This document shows positions 19,529 to 31,929 of a stretch of DNA of 64,000 nucleotides, one piece after another (the stretch's first letter is position 1; the number at the start of each line of letters is the position of its first letter). Source of the DNA: Pezicula radicicola (taxonomy: Eukaryota > Ascomycota > Leotiomycetes > Helotiales > Dermateaceae); assembly GCA_003008705.1 (NCBI GenBank), contig PDUO01000091.1, positions 3,131 through 67,130 on the forward strand. The letters run 5' to 3'. The translations under genes were made by a program, and so were the position numbers. The notes below the pieces were generated by a model, which saw only the letters and a list, made by a program, of their open reading frames with translations, did no database searches and had not been told where the DNA came from.

Positions 19529-21895
19529 CTACAAATCTCTCTCTTGTTCCCTCTCCCGTCTCAAGGCCTCCCGTCTCAAGGCCTCAAAAGAACAGTATAG
19601 ACTTAAAAGAAACACACAGTATTCATCAACTTTATCATTTACATCCCGTAAACTTAGATTCAAACTCAAACTCAACCCCGAATCTATCCCCCTTTCTCCT
19701 TCTCCTTCTCTCATCCCTTCGTCTTGTCCTCCTCCTTGAATTATGTTCTGAAATATAAGATATGACTCTTGTGTTAGTGAGGAGATTGAGTCGAGGTTGG
19801 TTTGTAGTGTTGTCTGTGTTTTTTGGTGTGTTTTGTATGCTGGGGTTAGGTTTGGGTTTGTGTTGTGATGTTTTGATGATGATGGTTGGTGGTGGAGAGG
19901 GGGGTAGTGATAATGATGGATTTCTTCTCTTCCTCTGCCTTGTTCCTTTTCCTTTTCCTTTTCTTTCGTGTTGTTGGTTCTGGTAGCCGTAGGGATATAA
20001 GGATTAGGAAAGTTGGGATTCGCAATTGGATATCGCTTGTTGTAGAGGGTCTTTGCTAGCTCTGGATATTGCACACTAGTGACAGCTCTAGCGGGGCCTG
20101 AATTGCTGGATGGACCAAAACTACCAGGGATACCGTATAGAGACGCAGGTCTAGATCCAGGTATAGGCGGCCTATCCCATTCTGTGTGGTATTGATGGGT
20201 TTGGGGTGGTTGGGATTGGTCTCTCGGAGAGCGCTCGAACAGCATTGGTGGCGATGATGTAGCTGATGATGAGGTTAAGACTCTAGCTTCGAGAGAGCGA
20301 CGGCGTGCAGCAGCTTCTTCGGCTTCGCTTAAAAAGCGGGAAATGTTTGCTTTTTTCTGTGCGATCTCTTTGGCCTCTCTGGCTTCTTCAGCTTCTCTGG
20401 CTGTTTCTCTGGCTGCTTCTCTGGCTGCTCTGGCTTCTTCCTTGACTGCTCTGGCTTCTTCGACCACTCGAATTTTCTCAAACTGGGATTCTACGGCTTC
20501 TCGGGCTACTCGGGCTGCTCGGGCTGCTCTGACTTCTTCGGCTTCTCGAACTGCCTGCTCTTGCTCAAGCTGGGCTTCGAGTTCTTGGAGTTGTTGAAGA
20601 GATGCAGGTCTTGCTGGACCTGCGGGATCATCATTTTCACGCAGGTATTGATGTGTGGGAACTGGAACCGGAACATGCACTTGGGACTTGTCTTGCTCTC
20701 TGTGCCTGGGCCTGTCTCGGTGCTGGTGGTGATGTTGGGGGAAAGGACTCGGCGATCTTAGTCTTGGGGAACGCAGAATATCGCGGTCCTGTGTCCATTG
20801 CCGTTCTCCTCTTTTCTTAGGAGACAGTGATCGATCTCGGTGAGGTTGTTGTGTTCTTGCTGGTGACGGTAACCAATGCCTTTCTCGTCCTGCAGCAATC
20901 GAAGCAACAACACTTTCCCTGCCCGATGCCACCGATCTTACCGACACAGCCCGTGGATGGCCATGTTGCGATCTCACCACGCTTTCCCTGCCCGACCTCA
21001 TCGACCGTACCGACACGGCCCGGTCACTTCCTCCGTGTGAAGGAGCAGGAGATAGCCTTCCTGATCTCCTTTCTCTTACAGTAGAGACCGATCCCTCGTC
21101 TCGGATGGACACATCACGACTGCCACGGCCATGACTACGACCGCGACCACCTCCTCCTAGCTCGGACACAGGCAGGGTGCCCATCACATGGATTGTGGTC
21201 TGCGTGATGTTTGACCCAGGCGTCGCCGGAGGGATGGTAATGGTTGCGTGAGTCGTCCCGCCCATCGCGCTTGTGAGATTCTGATTTTGATGGTGAGTGG
21301 ATTCAGAGGGAGCCCGTGAAGCTGGACGACGTGGTTCGATGGGGTCCTGTGTTTTTGTTAAGAGTCCCTCTTCTATCTATGTATTTTCTTTTGATGTCTG
21401 TGTGGATTTGTCTAGTGTGTGTTGGGGAGAGATTATAGAATCACATACATTACTATGATCATCACTTTGATCATTACCATTACCATCCCGATCTCTACTC
21501 CCACTTCTCGCCTTGGGTTTCAGCTTTCCGTCGCGAATAACAGAGCGAAGTTTACTCAAGACCTTAGTTACGATAATATTCTTAATAGGAGTCTGCTCGA
21601 AATTTACGTAACCCTCATATCCATCTAGATGTAAAGCCTGGAGCAATTCGGCCTCCTGGTCAGGCGTAATAGTAGCCCTTGTAAGCTGGTGCTTAGTTAC
21701 AAAGTCTCGAAAGGCGTGTGTATCGGAGGGATACCAATTAAAGATAGTTGAGGTCTTTAACTCCCATACATCGTACTTGTCGTGGAAGATGGTCTTATCT
21801 TTGTCTAGGTTAGGGTTTCTATGTAGCATCTCGGCGCGGAGGAGGTTGCGTGGGTCTAGGGGAGGGGAGGAGGGGAAGGAGAGGGAGGAGGACAT
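19529..21895 (-). CDS. Lineage-specific disordered/coiled-coil protein, two exons (764 aa)
   Basis: Two open stretches lie in the same frame, separated by a TAG. A 72-bp intron (21377-21448, donor GTATGT, acceptor ACATAG) removes it and keeps frame. The N-terminal domain (residues about 35-120) has FNWYPSDTHAFRDFV and NIIVTKVLSKLRS; the protein at 37787-39188 shares this pattern. Then come repeated SVRS-R-GRESVV units, a long Ala/Glu/Arg coiled coil (about residues 390-490) and a Ser/His/Pro-rich tail. No enzyme motif. It shares the divergent interval 21896-22625 with the next gene. Probably expressed host gene; function unknown. Confidence 0.7.
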
Positions 21896-22077
21896 GTGTG
21901 TGTAGTCTGGATGGGAAGGAGAAGGTCAGTAGAGATAATGGATGACGGATGGTAGATAAAGGAGAGGAGATGGCATTTGCATTTCTTCTTATGGGAAGAT
22001 GGGAAGATAGGGAGGAGAAGAGGAAGAATTGGGATTGGATTTGATTTACTGTGATTTGATGTGATGCGATGTGATGT

Positions 22078-22261
22078 GATACCGAGAGTAGAGAAAAGAA
22101 GAATTGAAAAGAAGAGTTGTAGCGAAATGATGATTTGGGGGAGACGAGGCCGACGATGATACCGAGAGTAGAGAGAAGAAGAAGAAGAAGAAGAAGAAGA
22201 AGAAGAATTGAAAGAAGAGTTGAAGCGAAATGATGATTTGGGAAGATGTGGATGAGGCCGA
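22078..22261. repeat. Imperfect tandem duplication and GAA tract in divergent promoter
   Basis: GATACCGAGAGTAGAG ... GCGAAATGATGATTTGGG occurs twice (about 22,078-22,153 and 22,157-22,261). The second copy carries a GAA expansion at about 22,172-22,206. An AAAAC pentamer array follows at about 22,334-22,383. All lie between two divergent host genes. Confidence 0.8.
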
Positions 22262-22625
22262 CAAGAAGGATGCTGAAAGTCAATTCGAGAGAGAGCAAAG
22301 TGAAGAAGATCGGATAAAGCGAAAAAAGGTGCAGCAAAACAAAGCAAAACAAAACAAAACAAAACAAAACAAAACAAAACAAAGAGAACCTAAGACGTCA
22401 AGTCAAATCAAATCAAAAAAGGATGATGTCGCCGGTCTCGTCGTAATGAGCAGAGGAGACCGACGGCATCCAGCATTACGGTGAAACCGAAAGGGACAAA
22501 GAAAGTAGACAAAGAAATACGACTGAAGTTCCTTTTTGTTCACCCCTTTTCTCCCACATCACATCCTCTTCTCTTTCCCACTTCTTCTTCATCATCTTTT
22601 TTTTGTCATTATCATCATCATCATC

Positions 22626-24512
22626 ATGATGATGTCTGGCACACCTCCTCCTCCTCCTCCTCGTCCACGCTCGTTGTCGCAGCAGCAGCAGCAGCAGCTC
22701 TCCAGCTTGGAGCAGCTCGAGGATGATGCGCGCAGATGGGCACAGGAAGAGAGCATCCACCTCCACTTCGCCCGTCAGCAGCAGCACGAGGCGAGACAGG
22801 CACGTAATGAGCGAAGGGCGCAACGCAGACAGCAACAGCCACAACCACAACCACAACCACAACCACAACCAGAACCACAACCACAGCCAGCCCTTACCCC
22901 CTCCTTGCGTCAGCGCTGGACTACAACAACCCCCCCAACGCCGCCCTCTGCCACTCATACTTACACCACTCACACCACTCACCCTCACAACCCCCCTCAC
23001 CCACCACCCCCCTTGGAATCCCCTCCCTTCTCGTCGCTCGTCCTGGCCTGGGCCCATGATTATCTCGTGCCCAACCTGGTCCGCGTATGGAACCTCATTC
23101 TGGGCCGCATCACGGGTATCACCCTCTGCATCGTCGTGCTGGTGCTGGTGCTCGTGCTCTTCAAGAACCTGATTTGGTGGCTCGTTGTCGAATGCCTGCT
23201 CCCAAGCCATTTGTTCCGCGATACCCGCGCGGTCGTGTCTAGCTCGTGGCACGCCATTGCACGCACGATTGGCCATTGCACCGTGACCACGACGTCGGCC
23301 ACCAAGTCCGCCCTCGGCTGGGGCCTCAGCACGGCCCGCAATACAACGCATGCGGTGCAGGAGGGCGCGCTCATGGCCTCGGCGGCCGTCCAGTCAACCG
23401 TCGTCTTCCAGTACTTGTCCTACCTCCGGTCTGTCCGCCTGGTGCCGCTGGCCATCCAGTGCCGCTTCCGCACGTGTCCCCCCGGGCCGTCCGTGTCGCC
23501 GGCAGACCCCTTCGCCACCACCTATGATGACTTTGCGGCCGCCACGCCGACCGAGCCAATGCTGGTCGTCATGCAGACCTTCTTCGACAACGGCCGCATT
23601 CTCAGTCGCTATCCGGATCTACTCCGTATATCGGGCCTGGCCGTGCACGACTTGAACTACGACATCCAGGCGAGCCAGATCAAGCACAGGGACGACATCA
23701 GCCGCTTTCTGCTGAGCTATGAGAAGAAGGCGGCGCCCGCTTCGACCGCCGTCCGCTCGCTGTTCTCGTCGCTCCTCTTTATCGCCGACCATCTTGCCAT
23801 CGTCAACCGCGACACCGAGCAGGTCCTGGCCCAGAGTGAGTCCTGGGACAAGACGTGGTGGGCGGCAGTGGGCATTGGCGGCCTTTCGCGCGATCAGGAG
23901 GTGATCAAGATCTGGGAACACTACATGGACGAGGCTCGGATACAGGTCCAGAATGCGTTGGGCGATATGACACAGGTACTCCAGCTGGTCACAGAACTGT
24001 CCGAAGACATTACCGCCGCCGAGACGCTCCTCGCAAGCGACATGCGCGCCGACCTCGCCGACCTCGCCAAGAAGGAAAAAGATGCACAACGAACATGGCT
24101 ACGCCTTAACTTCCGCTTCCAGAACGAAGACGAGATGAAGACACGACTTGGCATTACGAAACACAACAAAGATAGCGCAACCACGATGGTACGCATCCTC
24201 AGCATTATCAAAGGACACCTCGACGCCGCCGATATAGGATTGAGCGAGATGCAGAAGCTGATTAAGCTCGAGCAGAAGGGCCGGGTGATGCGGTCGGCGA
24301 CGTTGGGTGTGGATGAGAAGGTATCGCGATCCAAGGTGTGGGAGAGTCGGCATCGTGTGTTGCTACATATCAAGTCTTTCCAGCAGGGTATATCCAAGAT
24401 GAGGGTTGATCAGTTAAGTGAACAGGTTCGTGAGGAGCGCCGTCATGATGCGGCTGCGTGGAAAAAGGGGTCGTATAATGAGAAGGGTGATTTGGTGATT
24501 AATTTTGATTAA
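22626..24512 (+). CDS. Fungal membrane-anchored protein of unknown function (628 aa)
   Basis: The ATG at 22626 (MMMSGTPPPPPP) is preferred to 22536, which would add a run of hydrophobic residues from a CT/CAT-rich leader. The order is: Pro/Gln-rich disordered region with a QP repeat (about residues 80-95), a strong membrane segment near residues 175-205 (ITLCIVVLVLVLVLF), then a long, mostly helical domain (VVSSSWHAIARTIGHC ... VMQTFFDNGRILSRYPDLLR ... LSEDITAAETLLASDMRADLADLA). GC-rich and intact, with no RIP signs. No catalytic motif. Some filamentous ascomycetes carry similar uncharacterised TM-helical proteins, but I cannot name the family. Confidence 0.75.
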   Translation: MMMSGTPPPPPPRPRSLSQQQQQQLSSLEQLEDDARRWAQEESIHLHFARQQQHEARQARNERRAQRRQQQPQPQPQPQPQPEPQPQPALTPSLRQRWTTTTPPTPPSATHTYTTHTTHPHNPPHPPPPLESPPFSSLVLAWAHDYLVPNLVRVWNLILGRITGITLCIVVLVLVLVLFKNLIWWLVVECLLPSHLFRDTRAVVSSSWHAIARTIGHCTVTTTSATKSALGWGLSTARNTTHAVQEGALMASAAVQSTVVFQYLSYLRSVRLVPLAIQCRFRTCPPGPSVSPADPFATTYDDFAAATPTEPMLVVMQTFFDNGRILSRYPDLLRISGLAVHDLNYDIQASQIKHRDDISRFLLSYEKKAAPASTAVRSLFSSLLFIADHLAIVNRDTEQVLAQSESWDKTWWAAVGIGGLSRDQEVIKIWEHYMDEARIQVQNALGDMTQVLQLVTELSEDITAAETLLASDMRADLADLAKKEKDAQRTWLRLNFRFQNEDEMKTRLGITKHNKDSATTMVRILSIIKGHLDAADIGLSEMQKLIKLEQKGRVMRSATLGVDEKVSRSKVWESRHRVLLHIKSFQQGISKMRVDQLSEQVREERRHDAAAWKKGSYNEKGDLVINFD

Positions 24513-27299
24513 ATTGAGTTCAATTCCTGTTTGATTAGGAGTTGCACAAAAGTACCATCAACGCAAGCTGTTGTAATAGTGGATATGAAGAAGGAATTAA
24601 ATTCTTGTGTCAAGACTATTGTCTGGGTAGCCCTGTGGTCCCGTGACATCTAGCATCCGAGTTATCTCATAAATTAGACGCTTCGCCTGATTATGTCAGC
24701 ATCCGTCATATTTAGCGTATCGGGCCCGGCAGAGGGCCTAATTCATGAGATAAGTTAGGAGATACCACGGGTTGTTAAGAAGGCTATATTCGTAAATCAC
24801 GTGATAGATGCAAACGGAAGCTCTTTATATACTAATACAAAGAGTCTTAGGCCGGTTGCAGAGATACGTGAGAGGTATATACCGGATATGGATATTCTTT
24901 ATTAGAAAAAGTCTATATAAGACACTAAGTAGTCGTAGATAGTATTAGATCTTTAGTGAATACTATCAAGCTTAAACAACAGGTTGGATGCGAGATGTCA
25001 CGGGTTTTGGACCAAGAAGATGGATAGATAACGTCTAGGTATCCCTGCGCGCCGAAAAACCCTGCGTGCCGAAACAACTTTATAGTTTAAGGGTTATAAA
25101 TCTCTACCACATAAATATATAAAGTTATTATTAGTTTACTATTATTCTTTAGTTATTTTTCTTAACTTGTAGTTAGAAAAATACTATAGTTTAGCTATAC
25201 TGTCGATTATCCTATTAATAGTGTTAAAAGCTACTATAGCTATTACCCCCTACTCTATTATAACTATTAACCTGTCCCCGAAATTCAGGGCTATAGTGTA
25301 GAGCCTCTATTAAGTTTAGATATAGCTCCAAGGTTTAAAGACACTAAGAACAAGGAAGCCTACCTACCGGATTTATCCGGACAAGAGTGCGAGGTATACA
25401 AAATGCTAAGTATCTTAATAAGCGAGGAAGGAGGCACTTGGATTCAGCATCACATCATGAACCAAGAAGAGCAAGGATGTCCATAAGGCTCACTGGACAG
25501 CGTCACAATTCTACCAAGTGTTCACTCTCCGCAGGGGATTCTATCCAACAGGTAAAGTATTGTGGCAATAAAAACATGGACCTAGTCCTCAATCCTGGCA
25601 TCCAGTAAGTAGCCTTCGGCGCCTGTGGTTCCTTCACGAACCAGCTCCTATTAGACTGCGGCGCCTCTTTCAGTTCCTCGTCAGATAATCTTCATGCGAA
25701 CGGGACCGGAGTATACCATGGAATAACCCCTGAAGCTGGCGGGACGCTGGGCAAGGTCTTCGAAGCCATCTGGCGCGTGGCATGGAGCTATGGGAGTAGG
25801 CTCTAACGCAGCATTGGATACAGATCGACATTAGCAAGATTCGCCTTTTCAGCGGTGAGTTGTGGAGCTTCCTCGTGACCGTCGCTGATATAGAGCAGGC
25901 TACAGCACGGCCCAGCTTGTGACAAGCTGAAGTATTGCTAAACCACCTGAGTTTTATCGGAAGAGATGATGGACCTATGGGGATGGCGAGTCGCTTATGG
26001 TATTCGCTAGCGTAGTATAGGTGTATGTATAGGAAGCTCTTTCGGACCGTGTCCCCGACACGATTGAAGTACCGGTTGTGGATCTTAGTGCTAGTGGCAG
26101 AAACTATAGGAGAAGCCAGTCGAACCCGTACGCCATAGAGCCGTGCCCGTTCATCGATTCTTGGGTAATATAATAGTTCTAGGGCAGTGAGCGTTTATGC
26201 AGGTACGATCCTTCCTTTATAACACTTGACTAGAAGCTTACGTGCGAATAGGCATGGAACAGGGAACAGGCGTGGGGGCTGGGCTCTCCTAGTTCTGTAG
26301 TGGCTATCGGAGAGGACCAGGCTCTTCTGGATACTCGCAGGAGGATCAGCCTTGCAACCCTACCACTCTACCTCCTTGGTTCCTCGCTAGCACAGAACGC
26401 AGCGTGCTGCGTGTTGGAATAGTGCAATATATAACTATATTTCTCGCACGCTAACAATAATTTGCCCTGACTGCCCCGACACCATAGTATATCAGGCACG
26501 CTAGGAGTGTGGCACGGTAAGAAAACTTAACAGCATGGTCAACTCCAAGGTAGGACGCATCGAGAATTTTACTCGTCCTCTCGAAAGATATTTTAAGGTA
26601 GCGTCTTCTAGAACATCTTATAGAGCGGTGCTTAGTTTAGTTTGTTCCACCAGAATCTTGATGCCTGCCACCTAGTGTCGACTTTATATGTGAGATCGTT
26701 ATCATTAGCTGAGTAATTCATTACACGGACTACGACTATGGAAATACACAATAGACCAAGACTCCTAAACAGAAAGCGGCGTAATAGGCAACCGAAAGGA
26801 AATATTACCTATAGGGTGTTGCCATACTATTTCTATTCGAGCCTTGTATATCTCCTAGCAAAGGAATACAAGTGTCGCTACGAGCTTCTGAAGGTTCATA
26901 CAATACGGGCGTCCAACACTTAGTCCCCATATCTTATAACTTCACGAGTGAAGACCTATCACAGCCAATCTACGTTTCCATGCCTCAGACTTCTCGCGCA
27001 GAGGGTTCTGAGTCTCCAGCTCTTCTTTATCCTTAAAATGTCCTTTGAATTCACCCATTAATCTCTGTGCATGAGCGAGTCTCTCTTTATCACAATCGAA
27101 CCACTTTTGCTTCCAACCTCAAGGGGGTGTGCGACGATGCGCAATTGACTACGGCAGCACTACGAATATAAGTTAACGAACTGGCGAGCTGAACTGAAAA
27201 AACTGTCCGCCATTTGGGCCATTCGAAGGGCCTGCTTTACGTGCTTCAGCCCCAGCAAAACAATCATATTATCATGTCCCCCCAGTTTCCAGTACATTA
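24513..27299. other. No intact gene; decayed repeats
   Basis: AT-rich from about 24,780 to 25,320, then more balanced but full of stops. Short open stretches (25387-25608, 26738-26923, and around 26,090-26,420) match nothing I know. A motif near 25,043-25,078 (CCCTGC-GCCGAAAAACCC) recurs inverted at about 36,170-36,215, so dispersed repeats are present. Confidence 0.5.
24640..25004. mobile_element. Small element with 19-bp terminal inverted repeats
   Basis: 24640-24658 (CCCGTGACATCTAGCATCC) and 24986-25004 are inverted with one mismatch. Inside lies a TGTTA...CAACA-bounded stretch (24773-24981) with TATA-like words that could be a solo LTR, though no target duplication is seen. Probably a non-autonomous element, perhaps nested. 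Confidence 0.4.
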
Positions 27300-29609
27300 T
27301 CAAAAAACGTGAGAGGAGAGTAGAAGCCAGAAGGAAAATCTGATAAGTCTTTTTGTTAGTTGCAATCGGCATGACCGAGTGTGCTTCTCACATTGATTGT
27401 TGAACGTTGCGCCAAATCCATTCAAAGGTATGACATCGAAATCCGTCAGAAAGTCGTAAGAAGCGGGCCCGCTACCGTCCTCGGCAGACGCTTCTGTGTT
27501 TCCAAGGACGATGCTCAGAGCTTTCGCTACTTTTCCAGCTTCCGCAGATGCCGTACTCATTTGAAGCCAAATCTTGTGCGAGATCGTTAGTCGTTGTCGA
27601 ATCTCTTCAGCCCTAGGCGACCACGTAGTCTGTCCTGCAGTCTCAGGCAATTCAAATTTATCGACGTCTTGAAGGTAGAGACAGAGCACGCTCGTTGCGA
27701 GGAGAACATCCTGGTTGAAAATATGGGTGACCTTCCATCTAAGCTGAGACAAACGACCAAATGGCTGAGACTCTTCGTGAAGCATCTGTTGAAACGATAG
27801 AATCTTGAGTGCGGAATCTAAACAAATCCGCACCGACTCCCTGTCCCGCTCTTGAGACTGTCGAACTGGGTAGCTGATCAAAGCTCTCCGGTACAGGAGG
27901 ATGCGTGATTTGTGGTAAGTCATTTCTACACTTACCCGCTGTATCACAAGGTTTGGACTATCCGTGATGGGGTGTGGCATAGTTTCCCAGCGCAGCACGG
28001 GGGGAATAGCACGATTGTGCACGTCTTCAAGAAGTGCGTCGACCTTGATGACCTCGTCGTAGGAAGGGGGATTAATATCGGTGTTGACGTCGCAAATCAA
28101 GCCGAGAGCTGATATCAGTCGCCCTTTTGCAATGAGAGGGAGCACCGGCGTCCATTCTGTTTCTGGCCTCGGCGGAGGCATCTCGGTCGTGTCCTCTTCA
28201 AAATCACAGTCGCGCAGATTACGGGGCTGTTTTGTATCGATGTGCGTATCTGTGGCACTTCGAGGAAGGCCCATCTCCAAGGAGAGAACGAGATCTAATT
28301 GAAGGATCGTAGTCCAGATGCGTCTACGCATCTCACCCTCGAATGGAGATATTCCGGGAAAGTGATCTGGGTCCCGGTGATAGCCCATGCGCATTGCAAG
28401 ATGAAGTATCATACTGATCAAAAGCCAGCCATCGGTAGCGCCATCTTTCAAGAGTATAAACTCTCCAGTAAGGACCGTTATGAGGGTTTCCAGGATATAT
28501 GGTCCTCCCGTCGTATACCTGGCCAGAATAAGACACTGAACGGCCTTCTCCCGGAAGGCATCCTTCATGGTAAGATATTCCGCCTTGAGCGATTCGGCTC
28601 GTCCGTCGGTGATGTCAATGGTGAAGGTCTGCAACTGCGCAGCAATATATAACATGGAGAACATGAGACCGATCCAAGCGATAGAAGTTGCAGACGGATC
28701 TTTCCAGAAGGTTTCGTACTGGTCAAATGTCAGACTGCTTGTAATCGGCCAGGTTAGAAAGAACCCACCTCTCGGAGAAACTTCTTGCCATGAATGAGAT
28801 CTACAGCACACCGTCAATGCCTCTGAGAGCGGAAAGAAAGCTTGGATGTACTGACACGGAGTGATAATGTAGGAATCGAAGTGAAGGGTCATGAGGCGGT
28901 CCACAACTGGACGAGGAGGAACAGCAGCCAGTATTTCATCTCGAGTTGCATGACGGTTCGGGCCATAGAACAAGTGTGAACCGGGCGGAGGCTTGCTATC
29001 AGTGACCAAGTCCTCCTTCAGTCCTCTGATTTTGGTAAGAATGGCTTCCCAATGGGCACTCTGGACATAGCTGGTTCCAGACTCGCGCAACTTTAGGGTG
29101 CCAGGGTCTGCCGGGGATGCAGCTTCATCCTGGGATTTCTCTGGTCTCCGGATCTCAGGGAACACATCTGCGAATGATAGCGAGCTTCGTCTGGGCGATT
29201 TCGGTGCGGGCGGACTTGGGAGTGATTGGCCTTCCATGAGCGTCACGACAAGGCTCTCCAGTTCAGAGATTCTGCCATGGAGGCGGCTGGTGGACTGTCG
29301 CGGAGCAACGGACCGCTGAGCATCGGGCGTAGAAGAAGAAGAAGAAGAAGATGTCGTCGCATAATTGCAGGAGTTGGTGAGGCCACGCCTTGAGCAAGCT
29401 CCGCATGGGTGCTGTCGGTCACACCTCAGCCTGGGCAAAGTTAAGTTAAGTTAAGTTAAGCGTGCACAACTTTTGTGATGGCTAGGTAGGTAGGTATCGA
29501 GCACGTACTTTCGGTGTCTGCAAGGGTCGCAGGAAAGCTGGACTTTGTCTCTGCGTCGATTTGGCGGCGGCGGCGGCGGCGGACGCGGACGTTGAGCATT
29601 GTCGGCCAT
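27300..29609 (-). CDS. Zn2Cys6 transcription factor (743 aa), two exons
   Basis: Exon 1 (29509-29609) encodes a Pro run and the start of the zinc cluster, CDPCRHRK. A 78-bp intron (29431-29508, donor GTACGT, acceptor CAG, with TTAAC pentamers) follows, and exon 2 begins LRCDRQHPCGACSRRG...C. The six cysteines have Zn2Cys6 spacing. A Ser run and a leucine-zipper-like LHGRISELESLVVTLM follow. The fungal-specific transcription factor domain is seen in MILHLAMRMGYHRDP and FEGEMRRRIWTTILQLD. The protein is full length and undamaged. It is divergent from the MFS transporter gene, so it may regulate that neighbour (inference). Confidence 0.85.
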
Positions 29610-30219
29610 GGTGTGACTTGGATTGAGCAACTCAGGTTCAAGAAGAGAAAGAAGAAGCTGTCTGGCGGCGCAAACCGAGAGAGAGGCAATGGAGAAAGCA
29701 ACGACGGTCCGACCCTCCGACCCTCCGACCCTCCGCGTCCACCCGCCCGCCTGCTCCTCCGACCCTCCGCGTCACCAACAGGCAAACCACAGGGGCTACA
29801 GTAACCGAGGCCTTAAGTATACAGTACGTACAGTACGTAGGCTTTTGTGTAAAATCCCGCCTATAATTAAGGCAAAAGGCCCTTACCAGCCTGGCCATAA
29901 TTAAACCCTGTCTATACGTGATATTTCTACCTAGTACCTTATCAGAGCCTACCTTAGGTAAGATAAATATTAGCTAAGCTAATCAATTAAATCAAAATTT
30001 ACTAGCTAAGCTAATCAATTTACACCGCGTCGACCCTCCACGTCCGCCCACGATGCACTGCTCCTCCGACCCTCCACGTCCGCTCCCCTTCTATTAAGCA
30101 GATTTAGTCGCTGGCGCAATTACCTAGCCCTTGCCTTCTCCATCTGCCTTCAAATATATTATATAGCAAGCAAAGCCTGGCACCAGTCACCACCACCCTC
30201 TTCGACAGCATACCTTATC

Positions 30220-31893
30220 ATGGCGGCCGACTTGGAATCCGCCCATGAGAAGACGCCAGCCATATCGGAAGATGGCCACCATGACCAACAATCTAGCGAG
30301 TCTGACCAAACAGCAATTGAACCAGAGACAAAAAAGGACAATGTCGTCGACTGGGATGGGCCAGATGATCCCCAAAATCCGCGGAACTGGCCAGCATGGA
30401 AACGCATGACCCAAGTCGTCCTCGCCACCACTTTCTTGCTCACGGCGTAAGGCAGTTCCTGCGCTCCTCTCCTTTCGCGAAGCAAATCCCCGTACTGACA
30501 TTATAATACACATCCAGCAACCTCGCCGCGACAATGTTTGCACCTGGAGCTGCCGCGCTTGCTAAGGAGTTCCATATCACGAGTTCCACCATGACCAGTC
30601 TCACCGTGTCCATTTACCTTGCCGGCTTTGCCGTTGGCCCAATGGTCATTGCACCGCTATCCGAACTGTACGGACGCCTTGTGATCTACCACACCTGCAA
30701 TGTCATGTACATTGGCTTCATCATCGGATGTGCGCTGGGCAAAAACACCGGCATGTTTCTCGTTTTTCGATTCCTTGCCGGATGTGCTTCTTCGGGCCCA
30801 TTGACAGTTGGCGGAGGAACCGTCGCCGACGTCGTCCCGCCAGCTCAGCGTGGGAGGGTAATGTCTCTGTTCTTCGTAGGACCACTTCTGGGACCAGTAG
30901 GTGGCATTACCCCACGCAAACCGTCATAACACTGACGATCCTTCAAGGTCTTGGGCCCAGTTATTGGTGGCTTTGTATCCGAATCAATTGGCTGGCGATG
31001 GACCTTTTGGATTATCATAATCCTAGTGAGTAGAGCTCAACCCCTACTATTCTCGAGTCGCTGACGGTTCGACCTAGGCAGGAGTATCATTTACTATATC
31101 AATCTTCTTCCTCCGCGAGACCAATGCCGCCGTGCTGCTAGGATGGAAAGCTGCTCGCCTCCGGAAAGAAACTGGCAATGCTGCTCTGGTTTCGAAGATG
31201 GATCGAGGCCTGACCCCCCGTCAGCTGTTCCTCCGCGCTATTACTCGACCAACAAAGCTTCTCATCCTGTCGCCAATCGTGCTCCTCCTTTCCCTCCTGT
31301 GCGCGTTCGTTTTCGGCCTCCTCTTTATGCTGTTCACCACGTTTCCCACAGTCTTTGAGGAACAATACCACTTCTCCGCCGGCGTTTCTGGCTTGTCATA
31401 TCTCGGCGTTGGACTTGGAATGGCCGTCTCTCTCGGAGCCTTTGCCACCGTGAGCGACAAGCTGCAAAAGGCACTTGGAGATTCGCCCAAACCTGAAGGA
31501 CGCCTGAAGCCCATGATGTGGGTCATGCCCGCCGTGCCCGTCGGCATCTTCTGGTATGGCTGGGCAGCCGAGAAGCAGACTCATTGGATCGTGCCCATCA
31601 TCGGCACCTTCTTCTTTGGATTCGGCTTTCTCTGGGTCATAATGCCAACTCAGCTCTACTTGGTGGATGCTTTTGGCCCTGAGGCTGCCGCCTCTGCGTT
31701 GGCTGCGAACGTGATTATCCGACTTCTTTTTGCAGCTTTCATTCCATTGGCAGGGCCGTCTTTGTATGCAGACCTAGGACTTGGGTGGGGGAATAGTGTC
31801 CTAGGTTTTATAGGCGTGGCTTTTCTTCCAGTGCCACTCTTCTTCTATCGTTACGGAGGGTGGCTTAGGGAGCGTTTTGCTGTGAAGCTATAA
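30220..31893 (+). CDS. MFS drug:H+ antiporter (DHA1 type, 499 aa), four exons
   Basis: Exons 30220-30446, 30518-30896, 30948-31025 and 31078-31893; introns of 71, 51 and 52 bp have GT...AG ends and keep frame. The N-terminus is acidic and cytoplasmic. NPRNWPAWKR before helix 1, LSELYGR after helix 2, the RFLAGC helix and a GPLLGP/VLGPVIGG antiporter motif are those of fungal DHA1 transporters (TPO1/FLR1-like). The second half carries six helices, with LWVIMPTQLYLVDAFGPEAA near the end. About 12 helices in the plasma membrane. Intact. The substrate cannot be told; drug or metabolite efflux is usual for the family. Confidence 0.85.
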
Positions 31894-31929
31894 CATTTCA
31901 TGTTGAGGTAGAGGTATTATAGATCTGTT

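Noticed and set aside
21819..22382. 187-codon Phe/Leu/Ser-rich minus frames
   Set aside because: Translations of GAA and AAAAC repeats in a promoter region.
22476..23351. 291-codon minus frame
   Set aside because: Antisense to the intact 628-aa membrane protein gene; composition follows its CA/GC repeats.
24773..24981. Solo LTR (TGTTA...CAACA)
   Set aside because: No target-site duplication and no partner; kept only as a possibility inside the TIR element.
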